A DNA stretch of 64,000 nucleotides from NCBI GenBank assembly GCA_027422505.1, contig JAPQWV010001327.1, positions 32,001-96,000 of the forward strand, written 5' to 3'. Made by a program: the position numbers and the translations under genes. The notes below the pieces were generated by a model that ran no database searches, was not told the origin of the DNA, and worked only from the letters and a program-made list of their open reading frames with translations. Positions 1 through 12,043 of the stretch are shown here, piece by piece. This stretch comes from Craterostigma plantagineum (Eukaryota; Streptophyta; Magnoliopsida; Lamiales; Linderniaceae). Numbering within the stretch: the stretch's first letter is position 1; the number at the start of each line of letters is the position of its first letter.

Positions 1-8
1 AAATATTC

Positions 9-2176
9 ATGGATGATTTTACTGTTTATGGAGACTCGTTTGATCATTGCCTTGATAATCTAGTAGAAGTACTCAAACGATGCATTGATAAAAATCTGGT
101 GCTTAACTATGAAAAATGCCATTTTATGGTTAAAGAAGGAATAGTTCTAGGTCACGTAGTTTCATCTCGAGGAATTGAGGTAGACAAGGCTAAGGTAGAT
201 TTGATATCTAATCTGCCATACCCCACTAATGTTCGAGAAATTCGAAGCTTTCTTGGTCATGCAGGTTTTTACAGGAGATTTATTAAGGATTTCTCAAAAA
301 TCGCTCAACCGATGTCAAGACTACTTCAGAATGACGTACCGTTCAATTTCGGGGACGAGTGCAAGGAGGCGTTTAATAAGTTAAAGCTATTACTAACTAC
401 TGCACCGATAATCCAACCCCCAAACTGGGAGCTGCCGTTCGAGCTCATGTGCGACGCAAGCAAATACGCCGTAGGAGCTGTGCTTGGACAAAAAGATGGA
501 AGGAAGAGTCACGTCATCTACTATGCTTCAAAGACGCTTGACTCGGCACAATGCAATTACACCACAACTGAAAAAGAGCTTTTATCTATTGTTTTTGCAT
601 TTGATAAGTTTAGGTCTTATTTACTGGGATCTAAGGTTATCGTTTATTCTGACCATGCAGCTCTAAAATATTTGTTGTCGAAGAAGGAGTCAAAACCGCG
701 CTTAATTCGATGGATTTTGTTGCTTCAAGAATTTGATTGGGAGATCAAGGATCGCAAAGGCGTGGACAACTCCGTGGCAGACCACTTGAGCCGTTTGATT
801 CGTGACGAAGAGCCGCTGCCGATTTCAGAAACGTTTCCAGATGAGCAACTATTTCGCCTTCAAGGTAAGGAATATCAAGAACCTTGGTTTGCTGATATAG
901 TTAATTACTTGGTAAGTGGTGTTTTACCTTCACATTTGAGCTCGTCAAGGAAAAATAAAATTAAAAGCGACTCTAAATATTATATGTGGGATGAGCCATA
1001 CTTGTGGAAAATAGGTTCAGATCAAATTATTCGTAGATGCATTGCAAATGATGAAATTAATGATATTCTCACTCATTGTCATACATATGCATGCGGAGGA
1101 CATTTCGGACCTAAAAGAACTGCTAGGAAAATTTTAGATTGTGGATTTTATTGGGAATCTATTTTTAAAGATGCTTATTTATTTTGCAAGAGTTGTCCTA
1201 ATTGTCAAAGAACAGGTACAATTTCTTTTAGAGATGAAATGCCACAAAATCCAATATTAGTTTGTGAAATTTTCGATGTATGGGGAATGGATTTTATGGG
1301 ACCTTTTCCAAGCTCATTTGGCTTTCTTTATATCTTGCTTGCCGTTGATTATGTGTCGAAGTGGGTAGAAGCAAAGGCTACCCGAACTAACGATTCTAAA
1401 GTTGTTGTAGGATTTCTTAAGACAAACATCTTTAGTAGGTTTGGAGTTCCCCGTGCAATTATAAGCGACCAAGGCACGCATTTTTGCAATCGCACGGTGG
1501 AAGCACTCATGCGCAAATATGGAGTACATCATCGGCTGGCCACTACTTATCACCCACAATCAAATGGACAAGCTGAAGTTTCAAATCGGGAGGTCAAAAA
1601 TATTTTGGAAAAACCGTAAACCCGAACCGTAAGGATTGGAGCTTGCGATTAGACGATGCACTTTGGGCGTATCGTACTGCTTTTAAAACTCCAATCGGAA
1701 TGTCGCCGTATCGCCTAATTTTCGGTAAGATGTGTCATTTACCTGTTGAAATTGAACATCGTGCTTTTTGGGCAGTTAAACAGTGCAACATGGAGGCCAC
1801 AAAAGCTGGTGAGGAACGAAAATTTCAGCTACAGGAACTTGAAGAAATTCGCCTAGAAGCCTACGAGAATGCGAGAATGTACAAGGAACGCACGAAGCAT
1901 TTCCACGACAAACTCCTACATAAAAAAGAATTCATGGTAGGCCAAAAAGTTCTCCTGTACAATTCGAGGTTAAAATTCATGCCAGGTAAACTCAAATCTC
2001 GCTGGATGGGACCGTACGTTGTTAAAAATATTTTTCCAAGTGGCGTTATCGAAATTGAGAGCATGTCTTCTGATAAATGTTTTAAGGTTAATGGTCATAG
2101 ACTTAAACCTTATTTTGAGAATAATGTTTTGGCGTGGGTTGAAGAGATCAAGCTGAGCCGACCCATTTATGAATGA
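9..2176 (+). pseudogene. Athila-type pol fragment: RT tail, RNase H, integrase
   Basis: The first frame (9-1619) starts at the reverse transcriptase active-site region (FMDDF, the YxDD position). RNase H follows at about residues 145-265, with [11 protein letters not shown], the acidic EKELL and YSDHAAL motifs. The integrase HHCC finger is at about 355-405 ([20 protein letters not shown]). The integrase core is at about 420-535, with acidic residues in [17 protein letters not shown] and the glutamate of [11 protein letters not shown]. The frame closes at 1619 and coding similarity resumes at once in another frame (1643-2176), which holds the integrase C-terminal part ([14 protein letters not shown], then a GPY-like segment [10 protein letters not shown]). 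The break lies in a run of A near 1608-1613 and behaves as a one-base loss. The copy is otherwise remarkably open for 2.1 kb, so it may be young. Confidence 0.88.
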
Positions 2177-3813
2177 ATTTGAAGAACGACGACAACGTCT
2201 AGCCAAAGACGTTAAAGAAAAGCGCTCATTGGGAGGCAACCCAATATTACCCTATTTTATTTTGTTATTGCAATATTTTCGTTTTATCTATGTTTTCATG
2301 ATGATTAAGCAGGTTTGCTAGCAACTACACGCGCTACGGTATCGCTAGGCTCTGGAAAAAATATCCTCTCGCTCGGAATTTCTCTACGGCTTCATCACTG
2401 TCAGGGAAGTCTTATTTTCAGCATCGCTTTTATCACTTCATCACATCTACTCTGAAATATTAAAATGAAAATTAGGGTGGGAATCTTTAGATTTTAGCTA
2501 CTATTTTCATTAGAATTCTACATTGAGGACAATGCAGAGTTTAGGTGTGGGGGAGATTTATCATGTTAGTTGATGAACAAATATCGTATCTCGAGCAAAC
2601 CGATGTGCATTAATTAGAACATGAGAGAAACGATTAGGAATAACTATTTGGTATTAGGACGATTATTCTGTTTCTTCAATTGATTTAAGACCGGATGCGC
2701 AAAAGTCGACACAAAACCTACTTAAATATGTGAGATTTGAGCCCTTAAAAAAAAAAAAAAAAAAAAGAGTATTTATCTTTATACTCAGTTTTTTCTTTAC
2801 GAGAGTATCACATATGTTTCGAATATTCTAGAACTTGCTCTATTATACATGTTGATATCATTGGCGACTTTTTGTGTACAAAAGTGATTAAGGCACTTAG
2901 GATTAAGCCATTGGCCTCACAACCCTACCTTCAATATTTTCCACTTAGTGAGCCAATTTGAGCCTTAAGCCTTATTTTTCTTGTTGAGTTTAAGCCACTA
3001 TATTTACCCATCTATATCCTTTTGGCTTTCTTTTTCAACCATTGTCGGATTGGATGAGTTATTAATTGCTTAGATTCCACATTTCGAGATTGATAATAAA
3101 CAAATGAGTCCAGATATGTTAGGAGTCTTTTAGTTTTAGCAAAAAAAAAAAAAAAACTCATCCGAAAAAAAATATATATTCGAAAAAAAAAAGCGAATAC
3201 GAGAAAAAAAAAAAAAAAAAAAATATAATACGTATTCGAAAAAAAAAAGAAAAAAAAAAGAGAGAAAAAAATTCATAAAAAATATATGAAGTGCTAGTTA
3301 GTTTTGTCGATATTGGGAAGCTTTGGGTTGTCTTGAAAATGAAATCGTAGCAAGTTAGTATGATCAGAGTAATTCTCGAATTAGTCGTACGTCATGGTAA
3401 AGTCGTGGGATTTAGCGATTAAATAATCATTCGGTTCGACAATTTTAACCTACTTTCCCAAAATTATCCTACCTAATCCCTAAGCCCCATTACAACCCTA
3501 TGAAAGACCTTCTGATTTGTACATTTAAGTCGCTATGTGAATACAATGTGATATGTTAGCAAGCTTATGGTAATATCGTTTCATAGTGTTGATTTGAGCG
3601 TATACACATACATCCCATAAACACTTTGAGCGCATTGAGATGATCCATGTGAGAGTTGTTGATTTTTGTGGCATTTAGGCTTTACCGAGATTGTTAGAAA
3701 TTGATATGATTGTCTAGTGCTAAATGTTATGAAAAATTGCTATCTCTAGGACAAATTAATGTATGTCGGCGAACTCCTGATTAGAATGTTTGCATTCTAT
3801 CTCGGCTAAATGC
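2177..3813 (+). other. Athila spacer between integrase and LTR, no gene seen
   Basis: About 1.64 kb without an open frame of note. It contains runs of A (2747-2766 and several between 3140 and 3290) and a degraded A-rich patch. At 2523-2556 there is a copy of the polypurine-tract signature that recurs just before the 3' LTR (see that entry). I see no env-like protein. Confidence 0.6.
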
Positions 3814-3847
3814 TTGAGGACAAGCATTGTTTAAGTGTGGGGGAATT
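3814..3847 (+). other. Polypurine tract of the Athila element
   Basis: The stretch TTGAGGACAAGC followed by TTTAAGTGTGGGGGAA directly precedes the LTR start TGATATA. This wording is the usual plus-strand priming site next to the 3' LTR in plant Athila/Tat elements. A near copy lies 1.29 kb upstream at 2523-2556. Confidence 0.75.
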
Positions 3848-5578
3848 TGATATATAACAATTTACAATATTTTTTTACCCTTTAAAAATGCGTTTTTGGT
3901 CGATTTTGTTGAATCATACACGGATATTTTGCGGTTACATTTCATTACGTGTCTTACAGACTTCGGAGCAAAATAGACCAAAAATGAGATTATTCCGACG
4001 AAGATATTTCGAGGAGACTGAAAGGCTAAAAATTAAGTTGGATAGCAATTAGATTTCCGATAAAACCAAAGCAACCAACTCAAAGCAAACAAATTAGGCG
4101 GACGGGTCTCCAATCGAATGTGTATGGATTAGACTTATTTAGGCCCATATAAGTTTCATGGCCCAATTAAGTTAATCCTACTTAAATGTGATAAAAGAAG
4201 AGATGAGGTATGCGTACATCAACGGTTCAAAGATGAAGACAAGCCACAATCACACACGGCTCAAGGCAAGGAAATAAAATCGACAAGATCCATGGAAGGA
4301 CTGCTGAGTTCGCTGTTAAAGACGAATTTTGAAGATTTTTTGCGTGCTAAAGCCGGCTCCATGTCCCACTTTGGAAACAATCATTTCACTGCCATCGTCT
4401 ATAAAAGGAGTGGAGCTGCGAAGAACAAGAGAACGACTTCACACTTCTATTTTGCTTCAATGGTGTTACTTTGAATTTGTTGTTCCATTCGTCTACATCT
4501 ATTGCTATTAATCTTGTATTTTGTTGGAGTTTCATGTTAAGGATAGTCTTTTAATTACTTAATTAAGCTTCAAGAACCATCGTCACCATTAGCTTGGCTA
4601 TTTTGTGGTTTGTATGTTGCTGAGAGTGTAGCAGAGAGAACTGTATCTTAACGTGTTAAGAGGAGCTTAAGTTTCCTTTCTTTCACCATTTTCCTCATAT
4701 CATATCGCTTACCAACTGTTTGTCTTATTTCCTCAAAGAAAGTTTGCCCTTTTGTCATAATATTTTCACGGTTATTCCTTATGCTGTGTGGCTTTTGCTG
4801 ATTGATAGGGTTGCTCATCTTTGATTCGAACCTTAATCAACGATTGCACCTAGTTTTCTTGTTACCAATATTATGTTTTTGACCAACGTGGAGTAGTTTC
4901 CTTAATATTGCACATCATTCTAGTTATGCGTTTCATGTTTTATGTAAAACTTTCATTCTACGTGGCTTAGTTTCTTTACATTAAAGTGGCTAGAAACAAT
5001 TAGGAATAGCTATCCTTTTATTTAATTTTGGTCACTCGTCACTCGTTATTTGAGCAAATTATTCGGGCGTTTGAGCTGCTGTGCGCTGTTGCCGAAAATT
5101 AGCAAGAACTGAGTTTTCATGGTCGTAAGTTTATCCCCGTTTTGCGTCGTTGTTTGATTAGCATTTATAAATTCTAATTGCGCTTTAAGTAAAATGTTTA
5201 GCGGCTATTATTTTATCGTTGTTAGTTTCGATATTTTCTCGTTCGCGATTGCGCCAAAACCAACAAAAAAAACCCCATTAATATTATTATTATTATTAAT
5301 ATTATAGTATAATTATTACTATTATTATTACTATTAGTATTGTTATTATTACTACTAATTATTATTCTTATTATTATTATTAGACTATAATTATTATCAC
5401 TTATTATTATAAATATTATTATTATTCTAAGTATTATTATTAATATTATTATTATAAATCGAATTCCGAACTAGATTAAATCAACCATTTTCCCTGTGGA
5501 GACGATCCCTACTGTCGCTATACTAATGTTTAGTGAATAAGGTGATTAATTTATTTTTGGCCGTTTTCGACGCGACCA
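3848..5578 (+). repeat. 3' LTR of the Athila element
   Basis: It begins with TG at 3848, right after the polypurine tract, and could end with CA at 5577-5578, giving about 1.73 kb, a size seen in Athila LTRs. The right edge is inferred only from the TG...CA rule, because the partner LTR is outside the window. No long coding frame is present. The last third is interrupted by an ATT-rich microsatellite (5277-5457). Confidence 0.65.
5277..5457 (+). repeat. ATT/AAT trinucleotide microsatellite
   Basis: About 180 bases of imperfect (ATT)n with occasional ACT and AGT units, inside the Athila LTR. Confidence 0.85.
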
Positions 5579-5611
5579 TTTATGTATAAAAACTAATATA
5601 TTTTTTAAAAT

Positions 5612-5796
5612 AATTTGTCGGGTATCCGAATAACCCGATCGGATAGTAAATTACAACCCAATATCCGACCCGATAAATACTTACGGGTATCGGGTAACCC
5701 GATATCCGACAAATAAAAAGAATTACCCGACCCGAACTACCCGAACCCGTTCAGATTCGAGTAAAATTCGAATACCCGAACCCGAACGCCCACCTA
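5612..5796. mobile_element. Orphan hAT-like end with CCCGA/TCGGG repeats
   Basis: Repeated TATCCGA, CCCGACCCG and CCCGAACCCG words ending in GAACGCCCACCTA. This is the look of one end of a plant non-autonomous hAT element, comparable to the complete element at 7406-8172. The opposite end is missing; the Athila LTR abuts it on the left, so the retroelement may have inserted into or beside it. No target duplication can be tested. Confidence 0.5.
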
Positions 5797-6037
5797 CTCG
5801 CAGGCTCGCAGCCATAGTCCATTCGTGTAACGTGTTGTATTTAGGCTGGCAAAATTACATATTAATACATGAAGTATTTACAGATTAGTCCCTCAACGTT
5901 CTCTAATAACAACTGTTCCCAAAGCCTCAAGTCACAGCAGCATGCAACAAGAAACAAGTGAAGAAAGCGAGACAATCAAATCTGTACTGTACCCAACTCA
6001 GTCGACGGCTTTTGCATTTAATGATCGGCCGGCGAAA

Positions 6038-9000
6038 TTATTCAGGCCGTTCCTCAGCTCCTCGGGTCGTCATCGTCGTTATTTTCTTCTGCATTTCCAA
6101 ATTCGACAAGCGCTCTGCCTCAATGCACGCTCGAGCTGTTCGTCGATTCGTATATAGCGTTTAATCATAAGATTTTTCGCAACGAAAATATTCGAGGGGG
6201 AAAAAGTAACAGAGTGAGGTCACTCTACCATGGCCGCGCGAGCACTCCATTCCGCAATAAGCCTCTGAGCCTTTCGTTCTCCTCTACATACTGTTCAAAC
6301 AAAGGACGTTGTTGATGAGTCAATACTCAGATGTAATGACCCGTGCCAAGAGAATGTGAATTCTCTCTTGTATGAATACGTGCTTCGACAGATGAGATAT
6401 TTCAGCAATTTTGATTTATTCTACTCTGATATTGAGCTACGCACTACACTACTGATTGAAGATTGATGAGAATGATTATCGAAAAAGTAGACCTAGAAAT
6501 GTGGAGCAGATATTTTTTACCTGGTTATTTGTGCTGCGAAGACGTTGGACTTCTGCATCTCTCTCAGCGATCAGCGATCGAGCAAGTCCCAGCTCAGACT
6601 GCAAGTGATTCATCTGAAAACAAGGAAAATGTTCTCAGTTCGTGGAAATAGATATGTTTGTGTGTTACAGTGACAATTGTAACTGACGTACCTCTGCCGA
6701 AAGCGTGCGAAGTTCTTGATCGCGGGTAGATAACAAATGGGCAAGGTCAACCTGTATCATCCAATTGAAGTGATTATTGGGGATCATCTCTCAGATTCAA
6801 GTCATGCGTGAAGGCTAAATATTAAAAACTGTTATAAGTTACAATTAAAGAATAATATGAAGAACGGATGCATCAGCTTTTTCATGGTAACATGTTGATG
6901 ACCAAACCCAGTCAATGTATGGCCACACGGTTTTATTACCTGAGGTGTGCTGCCATCATCAGACTTCTCGTATTTGCTTAAGCATTCCTGCAACCTAAGA
7001 ATCTGGAAAGCACATGAAGAGACGGAAAAGCGTATGACTGTTAAATTTAACTATTTTCCATCATATGTAACTAACTCGATAGACCAACGATAAGGGCATA
7101 AAAGAAGCAATGATCCGTCCAGTAAGCATCATCTATCAATCTCAGAAATTAGCTCAATGAGTCTTGGTATCTATTCCTGGAGTTAGAGAACTGCTTTTCT
7201 GGTGTTCTATGTCCCAATAAGCGGGATAATCATCACCAACACTTCGTTGAACTATTCGTAATAATCATTCACCTCCTCACTCAGGAAATGTATGTTTTCC
7301 CTCTGATATTGCAACAGAGCCATCTGTTGATCAGAAAGTCGTCCACCGTCATGGTATCTACAGCAAAGATATATGTCACACATCTTGTCAGATTATGGGC
7401 AAAACTAGGGCTGAGCAAAATATCCGAAAAACGGATTCCGATCCGATATCCGGTTTTCAAAACCCGAAAATCCGGATATTCAGTTTTAAAAACCGGATCG
7501 GATATCCAATCCGATTTATTTTAAAATAAACCGGATCGGATACGGATAGTAGTTTGTCTAAAATCCGGATATCGGGTATCCGGTTTTATATTTAAAATAA
7601 TTAAAAAATAAAAAAAATAGCCCAAAATGAAAAATGAAGGTCAAAAAGGGAAAACAATCCTCAAAAAGAGTAATATTTATATTTATATTATTTTATTATG
7701 TAATTTTGAATCATGAATTCACTATTGTGTGAAGTACTATGTGTAGAAATTTTTATATGAAAAAATATATTTTTATTTTGATAAGAAATAAAAAAATGAT
7801 TTTTAACAGAATATATTTTGAATCATGAATTCACATATTGTTTATTATTTCTTATGTAATTTTGAATCAAGAATTCACATATTGTATTAATTACTATATG
7901 TAGTAATTTTTATATGAAAAATATATTTTTTATTTTGATAAGAAATAAAAATATGATTTTGAAAAGAAAATACGAAAAGTTATTTAAAAAACATAAATTT
8001 AAAAACTTGATGCGGATATCCGATTTAAATATCCGAATAAAGCGAATATCTGATTTTCGGATATCCGATTAAAACCGGACCGGATACGGATATCATTTTT
8101 TGGTATCCGAAAATCCGGATATCCAAATTTCGGATATCCGAAAATCCGGATATCCGGTTTTGCTCACCCCTAGGCAAAACATGTTAATGAAATTTTGCAA
8201 GGATAACAATGAATGACTACAGGGATAATTGCTCAAGCAGATAGGAAGAGAAGTGAACAATGTTAAACCATGTCTAGATCAAGTAAATGGAAGGAAATGA
8301 CATCGAACTCGTGTTACCAACATTAATGATCCAAAGAACTTGTCAATATTTGATATTCAAAGCAATAGCTACCAACACCAACAAAGGATCAAACAGTGAT
8401 TCGTCACATGAACCGGAACATAATGAATGACTACCTCATTCCTTCTAAGGGACTTGACTGTTGCAGAGGAGAGTAGAGAGAATCCAAGACGTCAGGTTGG
8501 GAATCCAAGCAGTTGTAGTGGTAAACATACCCTGCATCCATCATAATACTTTAACCTGCACATGCATAGGACTCAAGAAAAGAAGTTCAGCCCCATCACT
8601 TTATTATTTATTGACAAACTGATTTTGTAAATTTTATTGCTTAATCAATTTTAGGGAACAAAACATCTGTCCTCGTATCATGAGGAGTTTCTTGCAGCTT
8701 GCGTTCCATTCATCTTGTGCAGCACCATCATAAGTTATTTATATTTTTCTATTCGATGTCTCGATTGATAATCCTTTGAGACGCTTTAGTGTGAATTATA
8801 AAATGCTAATATATCAAAATCAACATACAAGTTTTGAAATTTTGTTAAGAAAATAGTGCAATAAAAAATGTCAGAAATTCATTTGGTAAACCAACTCACC
8901 AATGTAGACACTAATGAAAAATGCAGCACATAATGCTTCAACCAGCATAATAATTCTGCAGAGTAATAGACAAATAAACAGTCATCAGACTCATGCAACA

Positions 9001-11071
9001 TCCATAACTTAATATTTAGAATTGCAAAGGTTTAATATCATCAAAGAGTTGCAAATATGCCTCCAAATTATGTTGTTGCATTTGACTTAGTGCAAGAGGA
9101 AGATACGAATGGATACTAATTGAGCTTGTTGAATTCAAAATACATTTAGCAGTTACCAAACTGAAATTTCATATTCAACAAATTAGAAGCAGCTCTTCTA
9201 GTGACAAGTTAAACCACGCTAACCATGTATGGTAAATCAGCCAAAAATGTTTGTTTAAATAAACATCCATTTTGGAGCAGGCCAGTTGCAGAAGTAAAGG
9301 TAGCAGTAAAGAAAAGCGTAGCAACTGACCTGAGTATCATAGAGATTGAAAGAATACTTATGTGGGGTCTCCATGCAACTATAAGCAACATAGCAGCAGT
9401 TCCTGCAACAACCATGATGAGTTATGTTGCTGTTATATTCTCATACTTTCCTGTTGTATGTAGAAGGTCAAAAAGAATACAGGAGAGTCCAAAATGAAAA
9501 CTGAAACTCCAAGAATGAGTTCGCTCCAATCAGAGGTATTCATTATAAAAAATCCCGGTAACTCGTTCACATCAATTCCATCAGCAATGCATGATATAAA
9601 ATTAAATTATAAAATTTCAGCATGACAGAGAGGACTCTCAATTCCAATTTTCGAGCACAATTCACTTAAATGCTTTAGTCCATCCCATATGAATATCATA
9701 CGAAATGTTCATTCCACACTCCACACGAATTGAGAGCCCAGCTCGGCATCTTCACGAAAAATAAGTACCATGAACAATATCAGTAGAGGGAAGCCATACC
9801 ATAAGCTATCGTAGCAAATGGTAGGCGGATTATATGCTTCAACTTTTGGCTGAAACCATAATAGCCCTGCAAAATTAAAACCATATATCACATTTCTACT
9901 TTTTATCAGAGTACACATCATAATAATCAGGCAGAGAAAATACAAACAGATATTAAAGGATAGGACAATCATCAAAAGCTCGCAAAGGTTACCTGTAGTC
10001 TTATCTTCTGAACCTGGTAAACTAGGTATTGTTGAAATATGCCTGACAAAATGTTCAGACGAGCTATGACACAAAAAAAATGGTAGCCACTTGGAAGTAA
10101 GTTGTAACCATGATACAAAGAAAATGCTAGCCACTTGGAAGTAGGTTGTAATCCAAATCACATTTTTTTCACTTCAACTAATATGAATTATCTAGGCAGA
10201 AGCTGTGTTTTCTAACTCTTTCCAGAAAACAGAAGTACAAGACAAGCTGTGTCCATGTAGATCCATATATTCAATCTATAGGCTTCAACGTATGTATAAA
10301 AAAACCATAAACACCACCCAGGGATCTAGACGAAGAATTAAGGTTACAAGGGCAACAAATATGAAATACTTGGGCTCAGGGGGGCATAAAAGCAAGACTA
10401 AATCAAAGCTGGGTTAGTATATTTGAAAATGATATAAAAACTTCGATCGAACACCTGTTACGACTAAGAGGATAACACCACAACTACACAGCAGCACTGG
10501 AATCAGTTCGTGAAAGGCCCGGAGTATCCATGTAGCTCCCACAGCAACAACCCCATAACCTGCCTAGAAATAAGATAAGTTCTAGTTGCAATTATTTTAT
10601 GCTCTCTGCATGCCTCCAAAGTCGATGTTAAAGAGAGAAACTTGCCAACAATACACAATATACAACGCTCCCAAGTATCCTAGTACGCTCCCGATGGCCG
10701 AAAAGAGGAGCTTCTTGCAGTATGTCAAGGAACCTTACACACAAAAAACGGAAATCACGACAAGATACTACCGATAAAAATGATGATGTCTGGGCAGCCG
10801 AATCCCAGGAAATAAGAAAGTAACTCCACTGGCAAACAATCAAGCAAAATTCAAGTACACACAGACCAAATAATCAACCAATAGTTCACCAAATTATCGC
10901 ATCCCCCAAAATCGGCAAAGAAAAATCGCGAGAAGAAAAAAATGAAAGTTCGATCACTAAAATGGCAACATCAGAGAAACTAGGCAACATCAGAGAAACT
11001 ACAACATTGCATAAATCTTACAGGTTGTCGTCAGCGTGCGATGCAGATAAGATCGAAGCGTGCCTGTCCAT
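6038..11071 (-). CDS. FIP1: FIP1-like protein (TMEM192-type membrane domain plus C-terminal coiled coil)
   Basis: Minus-strand gene of 14 coding exons that I assembled by hand: 11022-11071, 10646-10733, 10455-10563, 9993-10042, 9800-9866, 9330-9402, 8900-8955, 8435-8531, 7273-7357, 6940-7002, 6692-6751, 6521-6613, 6229-6290, 6038-6135. Phases agree through exon 12. The N-terminal half has four hydrophobic segments (VVAVGATWILRAF, CGVILLVVTG, TAAMLLIVAW, VEALCAAFFISVYIG). The C-terminal half is a heptad-rich coiled coil (QQMALLQYQRENIHFLSEE, ILRLQECLSKYEKSDD, LQSELGLARSLIAERDAEV). I match this to the plant FIP1 (FRIGIDA-interacting protein 1) family from memory; its function is poorly known and the name is less certain than the gene. 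Intron 2 appears to be GC-AG. Intron 8 holds an hAT element. Two one-base losses near 6262 and 6122 break the last two exons; read literally the protein stops at 6225 with about 318 residues. Confidence 0.82.
7406..8172. mobile_element. Non-autonomous hAT element (767 bp) in the FIP1-like gene
   Basis: Terminal inverted repeats TAGGGCTGAGCAAAA and, reading inward from the right end, TAGGGGTGAGCAAAA differ at one position. The element is flanked by a perfect 8-bp target duplication GGCAAAAC at 7398-7405 and 8173-8180. Both subterminal regions are dense in TATCCGG/CCGGATA words facing each other; the centre is AT-rich and non-coding. An 8-bp duplication plus these ends is diagnostic of the hAT superfamily. 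It sits in intron 8, between exons at 8435 and 7357, about 48 bp from the exon 9 acceptor. Confidence 0.95.
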
Positions 11072-11431
11072 CGAGAAGGTTCTTCGTTTTTCTCAGAGGC
11101 GCTTCGACTCCGATCTCGAAAATCTTTCCTCCTTTTTACCTCTATTTCGGGTTTTGAACTTTGATTGCTTTTTAGAGATTAAAAGAGATGATCACGTAGG
11201 GTAGGAACGAACGTATAATAATATTAGAAAAATTTTAATCACAACACTAACAATCTTCGTGATTTATTGACACTGTTTTATTCCTTTATCTGTCGTATAG
11301 CTAAATAAATTAATAACTTTAAAAAAAAAGGCTAAATAAATTATAAAATTACAACCAAAAAATACAGAAAACAAGACTTCTCGAAAATCGTCAATAGGCG
11401 TTTTCTTTCGTGCGCCTACCAATCTCCATAA
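11072..11431 (-). promoter_or_regulatory. Upstream region of the FIP1-like gene
   Basis: About 360 bp between the start codon of the FIP1-like gene and the target duplication of the retroelement at 11437. The part next to the ATG (11072-11160) is more GC-rich and is probably 5' UTR. The rest is AT-rich. No TATA box was assigned with confidence. The retroelement limits any proximal promoter to this interval. Confidence 0.4.
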
Positions 11432-11436
11432 ACCTT

Positions 11437-11790
11437 TCTTGGGTTGAGCGAAAATATTTAATTCCGGACCAGCGATAGTTGTATTTGGACCCCGCGATAA
11501 TTTATCGTGATATTAATTAAAGCCCAAATGACACCGAAAGAACATCGATATTTTTAAGTGGTTCGGCCAATACCGCCTACATCCACGGAGAGACAATAGT
11601 TTTACTATATTTGAGAATATTACATCGTACAAAATAACACTCGTGTTTAACCCAAACTCGAGACCCCTACCCACCCGGGTAATGTTTTTGTACCCACTCT
11701 CAATTACCCCAATATAACTATACCCGCTCTCACCCTTATCCACTCGGACAAGATTTCCTTTTTTCTTTTCTTCTCATTTTTCTCTCTCTG

Positions 11791-11865
<75 letters not shown>

Positions 11866-12043
11866 GTTTTGGAGTGGTTTTACAATTGATCTCGTGAACT
11901 CCTTAAATAGGCAAAGCTATGCATAAGGTGCCAAAACAACAATCGTCATGGATTGCGTCATCATCCACTTACTTGAGCCAATTGGATGCTTCACGTTGGA
12001 CTTCTTGGTGGTTGAAAATTCAACAATGCTGCTGGACCTAACA
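11437..12043 (-). repeat. 3' LTR of the gag-only retroelement
   Basis: Matches 13628-14208 nearly base for base apart from a longer (CT)n tract (about 11779-11862) and a short insertion near 12031. Both LTRs carry the CT microsatellite at the same place, so it was in the element before insertion and then changed length. Confidence 0.9.

Larger units (their letters stand above)
1..5578 (+). mobile_element. Athila-type Ty3/gypsy retrotransposon, 3' part
   Basis: The window opens inside pol and runs through integrase, a non-coding spacer, a polypurine tract and a 3' LTR. Domain order (reverse transcriptase, RNase H, integrase) is that of Ty3/gypsy elements, and the integrase wording, such as [11 protein letters not shown], is what I know from Athila. 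The 5' half, the 5' LTR and the left target duplication lie outside the window, so total length and insertion age cannot be read. The right boundary near 5578 is uncertain. No env-like reading frame is present between integrase and LTR, although Athila elements often carry one. Confidence 0.85.

Noticed and set aside
9480..9600. Hydrophobic minus-strand stretch (SDWSELILGVSVFILDSPV) that could be a membrane exon of the FIP1-like gene
   Set aside because: Splicing 9800 directly to 9402 keeps frame and family continuity (FATIAYGTAAMLL). Including this stretch needs an acceptor that is not there.
9709..10161. 150-residue minus-strand open frame rich in hydrophobic residues
   Set aside because: It runs through introns 3 to 5 of the FIP1-like gene; the true exons 4 and 5 are read in other frames.
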